In this document: positions 21,644-33,300 of the stretch, one piece after another
How the letters are laid out: each line of letters begins with the position of its first letter
Position numbering within the stretch: position 1 is the first letter of the stretch
Assembly: GCA_032622095.1 (NCBI GenBank)
Contig: CP136069.1
Location: 169,376,394 to 169,440,393 of the forward strand
DNA: 64,000 nucleotides
Reading direction: 5' to 3'
Source: Siphonodentalium dalli
Lineage: Eukaryota; Mollusca; Scaphopoda; Gadilida; Siphonodentaliidae
The notes under the pieces: generated by a model
What the model was told of the DNA's origin: nothing
Seen by the model: the letters and a program-made list of their open reading frames with translations, nothing else
Databases searched by the model: none
Translations under genes and position numbers: made by a program

Positions 21644-23394
21644 TATTAACAGGCCCGTGTTGAGAACCCACGATACTGACTGGGCTGGCTCCACTGGGAA
21701 TCGCAACTGTGCATAGAATTTCTTAAATTAATGATGGTAGAAAAGTGTAATTAAACAGGTATGTTCTGATTTCAACCGGCCTCAAGACCCAGCAAAGTTG
21801 AAGTTTGATTTAAACAATATTTTTGTGCCCCAATTAATATTACATTTATTATGAACAACATGTTGATGATGGAAACGTGAGTAGAATAGAAAAGGGGAAG
21901 AGAATCTAGCAGCAAGTAGATATCTGCTTTTGTTGAGCTATCTCCTCAGGCAAGAGAAAGATTGTAGAAGTAAAGAAAGCGCGAATGGCAAGTGGCCGAC
22001 TTCGAGAAACAATAGGTTTAAGAAATGATGGTATAGTATTATGTACAGACGAGTTTACGATATGTATTGAAAGGATAAGTAAGCTTATGAAGGTAACAAG
22101 GAGAGGGTGCATATTCACGAGGAATACGAGAGAGAAAGGTAGAGCGATAGAGATAAAGAGTGTATGTGAAAGAAAAGTCGGTACCACTGTTGTGAAAGTT
22201 TTTAAACTAACTTATGAAACAAACTATTTTAAAATGAGGTTGTTTTGAAACTAAATATGAGACCTCCATATGGGATATCGGTGCTATGCCGTTGAGTTGT
22301 TAGTATATTGTTTGAAACGACCACTTTTTAAAATAAAGTATTCCGTAGCTTGAATATTGCATTATTTATTATAACAATGGTATGCCTTTAAGTAAGATCA
22401 AGTAAAATTAAGTAAGAAAGTTGAAGTTTCGATATATAAAACTACCGATTGCTACATTCATTTTGTACCATCCCCTTTGTGGAGTTTAAGTTCCTACAGT
22501 ATGGTCATGTCCAAGAGAAAAGTAAGAGCAAAGGAATTACATGTCATGCACAGTAACTACTCCAGGCCACGAACAAACCAATTTCTCACAACCACAGAAG
22601 TGCTCAAACTGGCTAGGTGTACTCTCAGATATGGATCGCTCATGTCCCAAATGAATTAAAAGTACAAACAGCTACATAACATCAGCATCAATTATTTAAT
22701 GCTCTAACCATATGTTGGTACAAGATCCATTCATTTTCAAAACAAAATACAATTTAAATTTATATGTCATTGGTGTAAACAATACATCACACAAAGGAAA
22801 TGTCATTCAAACGTGGATATAGATATAAATATTATAGTATAGGGGTTTATATGAGAATAATAATAAAATTAACGGATAGACATGTAGTGGGGCTTATTTT
22901 GTGGTTATCCGACAGTTTATTCATAATTATTACATTAGAGAGGTTCGTCAATTTATTAAAATTATTGGTGTGTTGCTGTTGTGTCAGTTGAGTTTGTAAG
23001 AATCTCCTCATGGAATTAATTTCGGAGCATTTCATTACGCACTGTCCAAACTAAATACTAATTCGCTAAAAGCACACTATGAAATTGCTTGTCACCAATA
23101 CATTTTTAATCAACCTGTTACAATGAATAAGCCGTCACGAAAACGACCGCTTAGAGTTGATTATAGACGAAAAATTTAAATTTATAAAGGATCCCAGTCT
23201 ACACTAAAGCCAACAAGAGCTCAGCAACAAATATGTCAAATCTACCGCACGTGCTTTCTGTTGGTATCACTTTCTGCATTCGGAGGTACAAACTAATGTA
23301 TTCGTACATTTATGTACTAGAAAAGCCGTCCGATGTTCGGAATAGAGTTTCCGGTTTACAGAGATATTTTAGTGCGAAAATACTTTGGTGAATT
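21644..23394. other. Unassigned sequence (1.7 kb)
   Basis: Short frames exist (for example 21985-22248 plus, a basic 87-residue product) but none has a recognisable domain. I see no repeat related to the rest of the window and no RNA gene. It could include unique intergenic or intronic DNA. Confidence 0.4.
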
Positions 23395-23841
23395 CGGGAC
23401 AGGACAATGATATGGTATGGAGAGTAATTTGGTTTATAGAGGGTCCGGTTTGGAGAGGTTTTACTGTATAATGAAATTCATCGATCGCCAGCTGAGCTGT
23501 GAACGTTTATGTCAGTGTTGATGCCATCACGGAGAAGGTGAATGGGTATTACTTTTAGTGGAATAATAGGAAATTTCTTAATTATTTGAAAACTTAGTCC
23601 CGACACATGTTTACAAGAAATGCTGCTGTCTCATGTTCATAGTAAATTTCTTGTTCGTTTGTCATGCATCTACCGCATACATTGGAGAATTCGGGACCGA
23701 TCAATTTGTTCGGTATGGAGAGTAATTTGGTTTATAGAGGGTCAGGTTTGGAGAGGTTTTACTGTATAATGAAATTCATCTATCGCCAGCTGAGCTGTGA
23801 ACGTTTCTGTCAGTGTTGCTGCCATCACAGAGACGATGAGT
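23395..23841 (+). repeat. Tandemly duplicated ~290 bp unit, left part
   Basis: Segment 23400-23530 recurs at 23691-23835 (shared TATGGAGAGTAATTTGGTTT, GGAGAGGTTTTACTGTATAA and CGCCAGCTGAGCTGTGAACG). The second half of the unit, 23535-23690, recurs at 25564-25715. Unit 2 is thus interrupted after 23841. Confidence 0.75.
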
Positions 23842-24115
23842 CAGACCAATGTGTCAAGTGACAGAAACAAAATCTTACTTCAGTTTACAGAAGCTGTATC
23901 ACAGGCAATGGTATTGCCCGACTTTTCTGTTATATTTGAGTTCAAATCCGCACTTAAAACTCACCTGTTTGAAGTGGCATTTGGTCCTCGGCCCACATTG
24001 CGTAAAGTTAAGAAATAGCCGCAGTTTATGTTGTATATCTGTATTGTGTTGTATATGTTTTATGTGTATATTGTTAAGTCCGAGAGCACATTTGTGGAGT
24101 CGTGACTATAAACCT
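23842..24115 (+). pseudogene. 5'-truncated LINE 3' end
   Basis: The frame ending at 24018 contains FEFKSALKTHLFEVAF, the typical last helix of CR1/L2-like RT proteins (FKSxLKTHLF), followed by a stop and ~95 bp of 3' UTR-like DNA. It lies exactly where the duplicated ~290 bp unit is interrupted. The candidate target duplication is ATGAGT (23836-23841 and 25564-25569). The UTR runs without a break into the 12 bp satellite. Confidence 0.65.
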
Positions 24116-25545
24116 TATTATTATTTACCATATCATTTACCATATCATTTACCATATCATTTACCATATCATTTACCATATCATTTACCATATCATTTAC
24201 CATATCATTTACCATATCATTTACCATATCATTTACCATATCATTAACCATATCATTTACCATATCATTTACCATATCATTTACCATATCATTTACCATA
24301 TCATTTACCATATCATTTACCATATCATTTACCATATCATTAACCATATCATTTACCATATCATTTACCATATCATTTACCATATCATTTACCATATCAT
24401 TTACCATATCATTTACCATATCATTTACCATATCATTTACCATATCATTAACCATATCATTTACCATATCATATACCATATCATTTACCATATCATTTAC
24501 CATATCATTTACCATATCATTTACCATATCATTTACCATATCATTTACCATATCATTTACCATATCATTTACCATATCATTAACCATATCATTTACCATA
24601 TCATTTACCATATCATTTACCATATCATTTACCATATCATTAACCATATCATTAACCATATCATTTACCATATCATTTACCATATCATTTACCATATCAT
24701 TTACCATATCATTTACCATATCATTTACCATATCATTAACCATATCATTTACCATATCATTTACCATATCATTTACCATATCATTTACCATATCATTTAC
24801 CATATCATTTACCATATCAATTACCATATCATTTACCATATCATTTACCATATCATTAACCATATCATTTACCATATCATTTACCATATCATTTACCATA
24901 TCATTTACCATATCATTTACCATATCATTAACCATATCATTAACCATATCATTTACCATATCATTTACCATATCATTTACCATATCATTTACCATATCAT
25001 TTACCATATCATTTACCATATCATTTACCATATCATTTACCATATCATTTACCATATCATTAACCATATCATTTACCATATCATTTACCATATCATTTAC
25101 CATATCATTTACCATATCATTTACCATATCATTTACCATATCATTTACCATATCATTTACCATATCATTTACCATATCATTTACCATATCATTTACCATA
25201 TCATTTACCATATCATTTACCATATCATTTACCATATCATTTACCATATCATTTACCATATCATTAACCATATCATTTACCATATCATTTACCATATCAT
25301 TTACCATATCATTTACCATATCATTTACCATATCATTTACCATATCATTTACCATATCATTAACCATATCATTTACCATATCATTTACCATATCATTTAC
25401 CATATCATTTACCATATCATTTACCATATCATTTACCATATCATTTACCATATCATTTACCATATCATTTACCATATCATTTACCATATCATTTACCATA
25501 TCATTTACCATATCATTTACCATATCATTAAACATTTACCATATC
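24116..25545. repeat. 12 bp satellite, ~118 copies
   Basis: The unit is ACCATATCATTT. Nearly all copies are identical. Variant copies with TTAACC instead of TTTACC occur at 24244, 24340, 24448, 24580, 24640, 24652, 24736, 24856, 24928, 24940, 25060, 25264 and 25360. Because the period is a multiple of three and lacks stops, long frames exist on both strands (repeating IIYH, LPYH or MVND). These are products of the repeat, not genes. Confidence 0.97.
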
Positions 25546-25563
25546 ATTAAATGTATTTGCTGA

Positions 25564-25715
25564 ATGAGTAATAATTTTAGTGGAAGAATAGGAAAGTTCT
25601 TAATTATGTGAAAATTTAGTCCCGACACATGTTTACAAGAAACAAGAAATGCTGCTGTCTCATTTTCAAGGTCAACTTCAGGTTCGAGTGTCATACATCT
25701 ACCGCATACAGTGTA
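25564..25715 (+). repeat. Duplicated ~290 bp unit, right part
   Basis: It aligns with 23535-23690: TTTTAGTGGAA, TTAGTCCCGACACATGTTTA and CATCTACCGCATACA are shared. It completes unit 2, interrupted by the LINE end and satellite. Confidence 0.75.
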
Positions 25716-25979
25716 TTTTATGGGTGTATTACAGATGGGTCAACTTGTGTGCTGTTAATTATAAATCTCATATACATGTTGTAGACATCATTTATTTCTT
25801 CCCGTTGAGGTCCCCGGATCCTTTAGTATTGTACTCCAAGAAACAGAGTTTGTCGTATGATGTTCTACGTTCCACAAAAATGCTTGAGTTTGAAAGACGC
25901 AAAACTGATTTATGTTATGCATAATGGTTTGTTGAGACGCATTCCTCGCTACCCACCGGCTCTCGGCTTGATATGTAGA
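25716..25979. other. Unassigned sequence
   Basis: Nothing recognised. Confidence 0.3.
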
Positions 25980-26126
25980 GGGTCTCTAATGAGTCGCAAT
26001 TTTATACGAAATTTATTAACAGAGTGCACTAAATTTGAACCGAGCCGAGCTTTAGCGGGGATCGAATCGAATTTAATGCAAGAGGTTAATAAATTTCGTA
26101 TAAAATTGCCACGAATTTGAGATCAT
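25980..26126. repeat. ~147 bp near-palindromic hairpin element
   Basis: A 25 bp perfect inverted repeat (25996-26020 against 26085-26109; core TTTTATACGAAATTTATTAA) is extended imperfectly on both sides. The head reads GAGCTTTAGCGGGGATCGAA, the reverse complement of part of the head at 19230-19255. Confidence 0.75.
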
Positions 26127-26390
26127 TTTTATCACATGATCACATTTTAAAAAGAAAATCGACCTCGAAACGACTGAGGTTAAAACAATTAGTATGATAT
26201 CTTTATTACAACCAAAGACGAAGTAAAGACACCTTCGAGAAAAAATATAGTTCCATTTTAAATGTGTCTTTTCATGTTGACAAAATTGTTCCAACCACCC
26301 TTGTTTTTATCACAGTCAACACTCAATAACCCAACACAAATTGAATATCTCAATTAAATTGAAATTAATACAATAATAACATTGACAAGT
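26127..26390. other. Unassigned AT-rich sequence
   Basis: Nothing recognised. Confidence 0.3.
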
Positions 26391-27305
26391 TTATGAACTA
26401 TGACATCCCTGCCGGGGCCCCTCTCTGGGAGTTAGGTAATGGCGTCGCTGGCTATTCTCGGAATCGCTTTCAGTCACTCGAACTCTCCTGAGTTTTGGTG
26501 CAACTGGACTTTTCCGTCGGTTGTAGATGTTGACATGTATTGTTCCTCCGGATATGACACCCCCAAATATTGTTATAGATTTGCTGTATAGCTGGGCATT
26601 TAGCGGTTTTGGGAGTTGCATTGATCCAGGAACGACCGTTGAAGGAGTGAGCGAACTGTTGTTTACATCCAGTTATTTCATGTGTAGTTGAAGGTCGACA
26701 TGTTTGGAAACCACGTGGTTCAAACTGTCACCCGTTGAACTATCATTGCTCAGAATCTTGGAGATGTTCCGATGTTGTTCGTCATTTATGTGACTATACT
26801 TATTTATGGATGTTAGATTTTTGTGTCCAGTGATCTGCATTATTTGAGTTGGAGTAATATTTGATTCACTCAGTTTCTGGACAAGATTGTTTTTAGGCAC
26901 TGTGGTCCGTCAGACTTTTCTCAGATGACAGACCAGCTCATTTCGCCGTTCGTTTCATGAGTGATGTGAATTTATTAACGCCCACTGGCTGTCGTTGACA
27001 CCATTGGTCAGTTTCACCAAGCTCGCATTGACAAGTATGCGTCGCGATGTAGAAGGGGTCGGTTGGTTTGCAGTAGTCCTGTGGTCTGAGTTCAGCAAAT
27101 TTATTGTAAACAGAAACAGGACAACGATCTTAATTTGAAATTGCCCACATTTTTGGTCTCACCGCCCGTACGTCTCCGAGATTTTGTCCGGGATGAGTTT
27201 TAGTCTGCCGTTCTTAAAAATCAAGATATTCTTGCCCCCAAAGAATCTTTGCAAAGCATTACATCACCCAACACATATCTAGATGCTCGTCGGACCCCTT
27301 CAAAC
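26391..27305 (-). pseudogene. Second Crypton-type tyrosine recombinase remnant
   Basis: Read from 27305 downward, across frame changes: YVLGDVMLCKDSLGQEYLDF, RQTKTHPGQNLGDVRAVRP, then VYNKFAELRPQDYCKPTDPF, PVGVNKFTSLMKRTAK, a stop, LTDHSA, a disrupted position where the family has R-K, VQKLSESNITPTQIMQITGH and KNLTSINKYSHINDEQH. Downstream at 26621-26391 a frame with IFGGVISGGTIHVNIY and LRRVRVTESDSEN resembles the C-terminal tail of these proteins. It is the catalytic half only; the N-terminal half is not visible above 27305. Several stops and shifts make it inactive. It is diverged from the copy at 17060-18556, so the two are separate insertions. Confidence 0.8.
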
Positions 27306-28769
27306 CAAATTGTTGGGTGTTATTGAACCAATTGGTGTTTAATATTGATTATGGTGATGATGTACCGAAACACGAAGACTCCCACACTTACTATATTTCA
27401 TCATCAATATATTGGGTCAGATTTCCAAGCACGGTTATCTAGAAATTTACCTTTTAAACTTTTTTGTTTAGCCTTCAACACGTCTCAAACTTTCATGAAA
27501 TCTGTGCTTGCAGCTAATCACAGCGTTTAAACTCTATGTCAAAACTGGACATACATCCACGTAATGTCGGTGGTTCACATTCGGCCCCTCCTTGTTTCCT
27601 GACCACGAGAAAGAACTTGCTCAAAATAAGGCATAGCTGATCTGGCGAAATTTCATCAATGGGTCTGTTAACATTTCAGGAGTTTCATGTCATACTATGT
27701 TTTTGAAAGAGTATTTTAATGGCCTGAGCGTCAACATAATCTTGAATTTCGATATATATTATGCACAAATATAAATCTTACATCATCACTGTTTACGTTT
27801 TGTGTCGTCTGATTTTGAGTGACAACCTGTCTTCGTTTAGATTGACCGTGAAGTAAATTCCATCTAATTTCACAACGTAAATGGCCCGTGTGTTGATTGA
27901 ATAACACGTTATATCTTCCCAACGCATTCGTTGTCTATTTTAACTGAAGATCATACCAGGGTTGGGGCGATTACATAGTAGGATCATCCTACTGCGTACA
28001 TATTAACATCGGAATTCGGTTCACCTGTCGACATTTTTATTTAGAAATACTTCCGGCATTGACATCGATATCATTCTGAGCTCTGCGCGTGCTGTCGCGT
28101 GGCGATAAAACAAGTGTATCTTACTCAAAATTATGAGGCCGGATTTAGGGGTTAATTATATGATAAAACATATTATAAAGCTCACATTCATCAAGTAATA
28201 CATGTATGCGTATGTTCTCAATGCGACATCAGACATAAGAAGCTACTTTTACCATTTAAATTTGAATCCTTTGTAAACCGAGGATCGTTATATGTGCATC
28301 ATAAGGAATATTTACTCGGCGTGTGGTTAATTGTTTACTAGTTCTATGTCTCTTAGATGGTTATGTGTTTGCACACTGGTCAGTTATTGAGTACATAACG
28401 TTTTGGCTCCAGGTGGATAACGATTGTTCTCTTTAGTTCTACATAGCTCATTGTTTTTATCTCACATATTGTCTGCTCTATGGACAGGTGCTTCGCTACA
28501 AAGTCTTGTGACAAATTGATCTGTCCTTTTATTCCACACCCATTGACGTGGGTCACATGTATTCAACTGAATCCCAGCCATTGAATACATATTAGTGTTT
28601 ACCTCTAGTGGAATACAAGCTGGAACTATTCTTGTTGACGTTGTCGCCAAGAAAGATGACGTACATTACGTCGATCATCCGCTTCCGGTGATCCCCCCAC
28701 AATTACTGGTTATTTGTCAGACTTAAATCACAATAAAGGTAGCTATAGTAACAATAAGGTGATATTCGT
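27306..28769. other. Unassigned sequence (1.4 kb)
   Basis: No supported gene, RNA or repeat. Short frames such as 28462-28650 minus show no domain. Confidence 0.4.
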
Positions 28770-30839
28770 GGATTGAACTTATCTTTTTTTTTTTAAATAT
28801 TTTTATTAAATAACATTTGAACATACGTACACATAGCTAATACAAGTTACATCTAAAGAATGCATTAATATGCAGACACACGCCTATTGCTATGTCTTGC
28901 GCTCTCTACAGACATACCAGCTTTCATACGTGACTTACATATAATCCCGACTGAGGCCACGTTCACGAACCGGGATACCCTGTCAGGGGAATACGTAGCA
29001 TTTGACTTACATGTAAAAGATTTGCTAAATATGGAGTATAAACTACGAGTATTATTTTCCGTCATTGCCGTCTATTATATATTGGACAGTTTCGAAGCCT
29101 GGAAATATATATGCGCTCATGGAATTTTAGAGATTTCAGACATACAATATAAAATATTTTTAAGGGTCAACTGTGTAATCGGTATTTGTGTTTAGTATCT
29201 AAAATCATATGTTCTAATGCTAAAATAATATACACTAAGAATTCAAGATATATCATTCATATGTGCAGGAATTAGCTTTAATTTGACGAATCGTGTGGAA
29301 ATTTGGCGTGCATTTTGTCGAGGTGTGTGAACGTAGCCTTAGTCCCGTGGGTGAAGGTCGGCTGTTATCGGTGGTGAACAAGTAGATATTGTTTCTTTAA
29401 CAGAGTATAAGAGTATACACAATGGAAGTAATAATTAGTTATGTGCTCTGGTCGACATTTCTGTATTCATTCGTGGCCAACTAAGGACGGCTATGAATAG
29501 TAGGAGTAATATAATAGTAGCAATAATAACATTTATGGTGATAGGTGTAATTATAGTGCATTTTCTTCAAGGCAAATTTGAACAAGAACCAGTCTTTTTC
29601 GAAATCTTCCAATTTAAATTCACGGCGTGCATTATATTTTTCACATTTATATCGAAAGCGTAAATCTCATTGGAATGACGAAATTGTTAAATTTTTTCTG
29701 GTGTGAATTTTGTTCTATAGATATATTGTTTTACTAAGAGCCAGAATAAATTAGTGGTATAATTGTCATTTACACAGCGGGACCCAATTATCATTGTTCG
29801 TTTAGTCGCTTGCAATTTGACGTTGTTTCGATTACCCCATGAATGTATGTCTGTCAGAAAAGTTTGAACATGTTCACATTCCCAAAATATATGTGATATG
29901 CTTTCCTTCTTGTCTTTCAACACACGCATGTGTCATCTTGTCGAATTTTGGCTATTTTCAGGATGCTATTAGTTGATACAATTCTAGAGTTAATTCTATA
30001 CTGAAGCCATTGAAGCTTTGTGTCAGGCGTCGTGGGAAAATGGTAGTTTATTGTATATATTCCAGTCAATTTCTTCTTCGCCTATTTCTATTTGCCATTT
30101 TGCATTGGAAGCGGGTATATGGCAATCGTGGTTCAATATGTCATAGAAATCGCGTCATCCGCGAGGATTTTTGAGTAGGGTCACGAAATTATCTGGGAGA
30201 GTGGGCATCGGGCTTCGGACAATGGGTTTTGAGATTTTGTTTGAGTAAAATATAAGCTGTCGTCGGATACTATTTAAGATAAGGAAGCTTGTACGTATTT
30301 TGTAAGTTGAGTATATCGTTTCAGTCGTATGGAAATTGCCGCTTTCTTGTAACATATCGTGTACAAAATATATCCCTCCTTGCGCCATGCAGCAAAATTG
30401 ATAGGGCTTCCATTCATTTTTATATTGGCGTTGTTCCAGAGAGTGCATGTAGATATGTTTACATTTCTAATATTTATTTCTAGGAAATTTGCCCATGCTA
30501 TAAGTACGTAGCGCCAGAAGTGATCTTGAACCTTTTTCGCTTTACGGTAAAAATATGAATAATGATAGGTGAGGAAAAAAGGGTCTTTATGAATAGGGAG
30601 TTCTGTCAACTGGGTCCATTTAGAGCTTTTGTTCACTAAACGCCTGATCCATGTTATTTTAATGGAAGTGATGAAGTTTTTAATATCTACCATCTTGAGG
30701 CCACCTTGTTTATAGTCTTGGAATAACAGTTTTCTCTTGACTCGGTCACGCTTGCTGCCCCACACAAAGATAAAAAAAACAATGATTCTAGTCTATGTAC
30801 AAATTGTGGTTCTGGGTTGGGGAGGGATTGAACTTATCT
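28770..30839 (-). mobile_element. 5'-truncated L1/Tx1-like LINE insertion with 15 bp TSD
   Basis: The direct repeats GGATTGAACTTATCT at 28770-28784 and 30825-30839 flank the insertion. The left repeat is followed by a T-run, which is the poly(A) tail of a minus-strand element. This is the classic mark of target-primed reverse transcription. The body is 28785-30824, containing a ~0.9 kb 3' UTR and the C-terminal part of ORF2. Confidence 0.88.
29687..30790 (-). pseudogene. L1-like ORF2 C-terminal region
   Basis: From 30790 downward: FVWGSKRDRVKRKLLFQDYK, then QGGLKMVDIKNFITSIKITW and KWTQL, matching the thumb and connection region of L1-clade ORF2 proteins. After frame changes near 30270 and 30155, KLQWLQYRINSRIVSTNSIL and ISHIFWECEHVQTFLTDIHSW match the C-terminal cysteine/histidine region (family pattern HLFWEC). 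The reverse transcriptase core and endonuclease are absent through 5' truncation. The copy has several frameshifts. Confidence 0.82.
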
Positions 30840-30861
30840 GTCTGAACGGTGTAGAATAAAT

Positions 30862-31023
30862 ACAGAACACAACTTGCATTATAATCTCGAATCTTTTATC
30901 GAACTCGTTGAATACGGCGCAAAGTTATATTTCGCTCGAGCTACGCTCTCGTGAAATATATCCGTGCGCCATCCGCAACTCATTCGATAAAAGAGTCTCG
31001 ATTAAGATGCGCGTTGTGTTCTG
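30862..31023. repeat. 162 bp near-palindromic hairpin element
   Basis: ACAGAACACAACTTGCAT at the left pairs with GCGCGTTGTGTTCTGT at the right. Inner arms pair (CTTTTATCGAACTCGTTG with CAACTCATTCGATAAAAG; TATATTTC with GAAATATA). The head reads GCTCGAGCTACGCTCTCG. Confidence 0.75.
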
Positions 31024-31469
31024 TCTATATATTGCCTAGATTGGAACGACATCGTACCCCAAATCAAAGAATCATTCACTTGTTGTTTCTGAAACCATTT
31101 TTGTTTTCATATATTGTGTGATTTCCTCGAAAACGACTGGCTAGTGGGTACCCTTTTGCTATATATATTAAAAATTTAAACAAAACAACAAGTCCCCCGG
31201 ACCCGTGCCTCACCAGTGGTATCTCTGCACCCAATTATTCTTTATGTTATGAAAATACACTATTCGGTATGGAACACAATAAAGAGCGTTCCCTGTCTTT
31301 TCTTGATATGGTAGAACTAAAGAGCGTTATCACATGTGCCTGAACTGAAATTTATTAGAATTTGTTTCAGATTGTATAACGGGTTAATCCCGCGTATATT
31401 AGTATTTCGTGTATTTATGGGCATATCGTGATCGCAGGAATACGACAACCGAGTGAAATACAGTGTATT
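31024..31469. repeat. Unassigned, containing family B core fragment
   Basis: At 31288-31343 two AAAGAGCGTT boxes separated by TTGATATGGTAGAA match the centre of family B. No termini survive. The rest is unassigned. Confidence 0.5.
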
Positions 31470-32110
31470 AATGCCCTTACAGTGCACGCGGCATTTGCCC
31501 CCGGCATGCCACGCGATACGCCGACTTAGAACACACTATGCAACGCTGGTTACGCTGCCACATGTTTACATCGCTGTCCCGATCCGGAGGTGCGGTGTCG
31601 CGCGTTTTGCTATGCGGTTGTTCCGTAAATTCCGCCGTCAGTTTCGGACAGTGATTGTGCATCGCTTCACCATGCAGTCATTTTGAACAAAACTGCGCGA
31701 ATAACAATGAAACAATGACATCAACGGAAACATGGACTGCTTTTGGTAGTCAAGTTGCAATGCCATTATTCTTGATTTATTTTTCAGCGTAATAACAAAC
31801 GGGAGAGGAGGTACTCATAAGTAAGTCAGCACTTGTCCTCCAATCCCATTGTCTATAAAATGTATGTATCATTCCCTATGTGTTATTGAATGTAGACAAA
31901 TAAACATGTTTAAACTATGGACTGTTATTGTGCACCATGCAGTCATTTAAAACAAAACTGCGCGAATAACAATTAAACAATGACATCAACGGAAACATAC
32001 CATTAGCCGTCGCCACAGAAAACGCCGTCGTCGCAGAAACGCAGAAAAACGCACGGCATGCCGCGCGCATCGGGCGATACGCACGGCAACGCCGCTTGGA
32101 AGGGCCTTTG
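31470..32110. repeat. GC-rich block with internal direct and inverted repeats
   Basis: A ~75 bp segment (CACCATGCAGTCATTT...AACGGAAACAT) occurs at 31668-31732 and again at 31933-32000. GC-rich ends contain GGCATGCC and CGATACGC motifs in opposing orientation (31495-31520, 32055-32085). The composition contrasts with the AT-rich surroundings. The 31453-31686 frame is rich in Arg and lacks a domain, so I do not call it a gene. Confidence 0.55.
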
Positions 32111-32269
32111 CAGTTTGTTTCTTCAAGTGGGCATGGCTCATATATGAACCTCGAAATTGTAAACAGGGATACGATATGTCGCTAAATACTCGAAGTACCT
32201 ATACCTACGGGCCTTGTCTTCTCTGACACCTGAAAATGGAATAGTAAATTTCGCACAGAAGAGAGACAA

Positions 32270-32693
32270 ACGTTCTTTATTTTAAACATAATTACCAGGA
32301 AAAACTAACAAGGAACGCTCTCTGTTGTTCCACAGCGGAGAACAATGGGCAATTATATGACCTGAATAAGTCCTTGTAACCGTACCGGGATGAAATAAAA
32401 GCGAGCAAACTTCAGGCTTTCCTGATATGGAAATAATAAAGAGCGTTTGTATCATTTTTGTGTGATTAACCAATAGAATTTCACTGTGTTATGTAAACAG
32501 AAGCACAACTTCTGTAACACGAGCAGGCTCTTGTTTACGTACATCGTCGTATGCCTTGACGACAATATACTGTTTACGCCCTGATTATGTTTGGCATATG
32601 AACAGAACTATATATATTTTAATATTCCTTCTGTTGATGGCGATTTGAACAAATATGAATATTTCTGCAACGAACGCCGCCCGTGCCTTTAAA
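32270..32693 (-). mobile_element. Family B MITE, partial, minus orientation
   Basis: It runs from CGTTCTTTATTTTAAAC through the AAAGAGCGTT box at about 32449 to the terminus GAACGCCGCCCGTGCCTTTAA. The other half is degraded and shortened. Confidence 0.75.
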
Positions 32694-32940
32694 TCCCGGT
32701 GCGATAAAGAGTTTCAGGTTAATGAGTTTTGAGATATTCGTACTTATGGACCCGGAACCAGAAGCGCCAAATAAAGAGAAGAATCACAACAACAATTGCA
32801 AACATCAGCCTATTTAGAAATGATCGTTCTCTTGATATAATTAAAATATACTTTTACTTCCGCAAAATGCACACACAGAAGACAGTTGTTGTCGAATTTC
32901 ACACAATAGGCTGATCCTTGTCCCAATTGAACGAGCGGTC
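32694..32940. other. Unassigned sequence
   Basis: Nothing recognised. Confidence 0.3.
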
Positions 32941-33300
32941 CTATTCATGGTAACTTCACCCTACTCATGGTAACATCACCCTATTCACGGTAACCTCACC
33001 CTATTCATGGTAACCTCACCCTACTCATGGTAACCCCATCCTATTCATGGTAACATCACCCTACTCATGGTAACCCCATCCTATTCATGGTAACCTCACC
33101 CTATTCACGGTAACCTCACCCTATTCATGGTAACCTCATCCTACTCATGGTAACATCACCCTATTCACGGTAACCTCACCCTATTCATGGTAACCTCACC
33201 CTACTCATGGTAACCCCATCCTATTCATGGTAACCTCACCCTATTCATGGTAACCTCATCCTACTCATGGTAACATCACCCTATTCACGGTAACCTCATC
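32941..33300. repeat. 20 bp minisatellite, 18 copies, higher-order pattern
   Basis: The unit is CTATTCATGGTAACCTCACC, with variants CTACTCATGG, CTATTCACGG and CCCCATC endings. The run of units 1-5 recurs as units 10-14, and partly as 16-18, so blocks of several units were copied together. Confidence 0.95.

Noticed and set aside
24116-25545. CRISPR-like array
   Set aside because: Units are contiguous 12-mers with no spacers, and the DNA is eukaryotic.
24060-25550. Very long open frames (482 and 491 residues) on both strands
   Set aside because: They exist only because a 12 bp repeat without stop codons fills the region; the protein is a monotonous four-residue repeat.
28887-29195. 102-residue plus-strand frame
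   Set aside because: Lies antisense in the 3' UTR of the minus-strand L1-like insertion and has no domain.
31453-31686. Arg-rich 77-residue frame
   Set aside because: Lies in a GC-rich repeated block with no domain and with an equally open antisense frame.
32941-33300. CRISPR-like array in the 20 bp repeat
   Set aside because: Head-to-tail minisatellite with no unique spacers.
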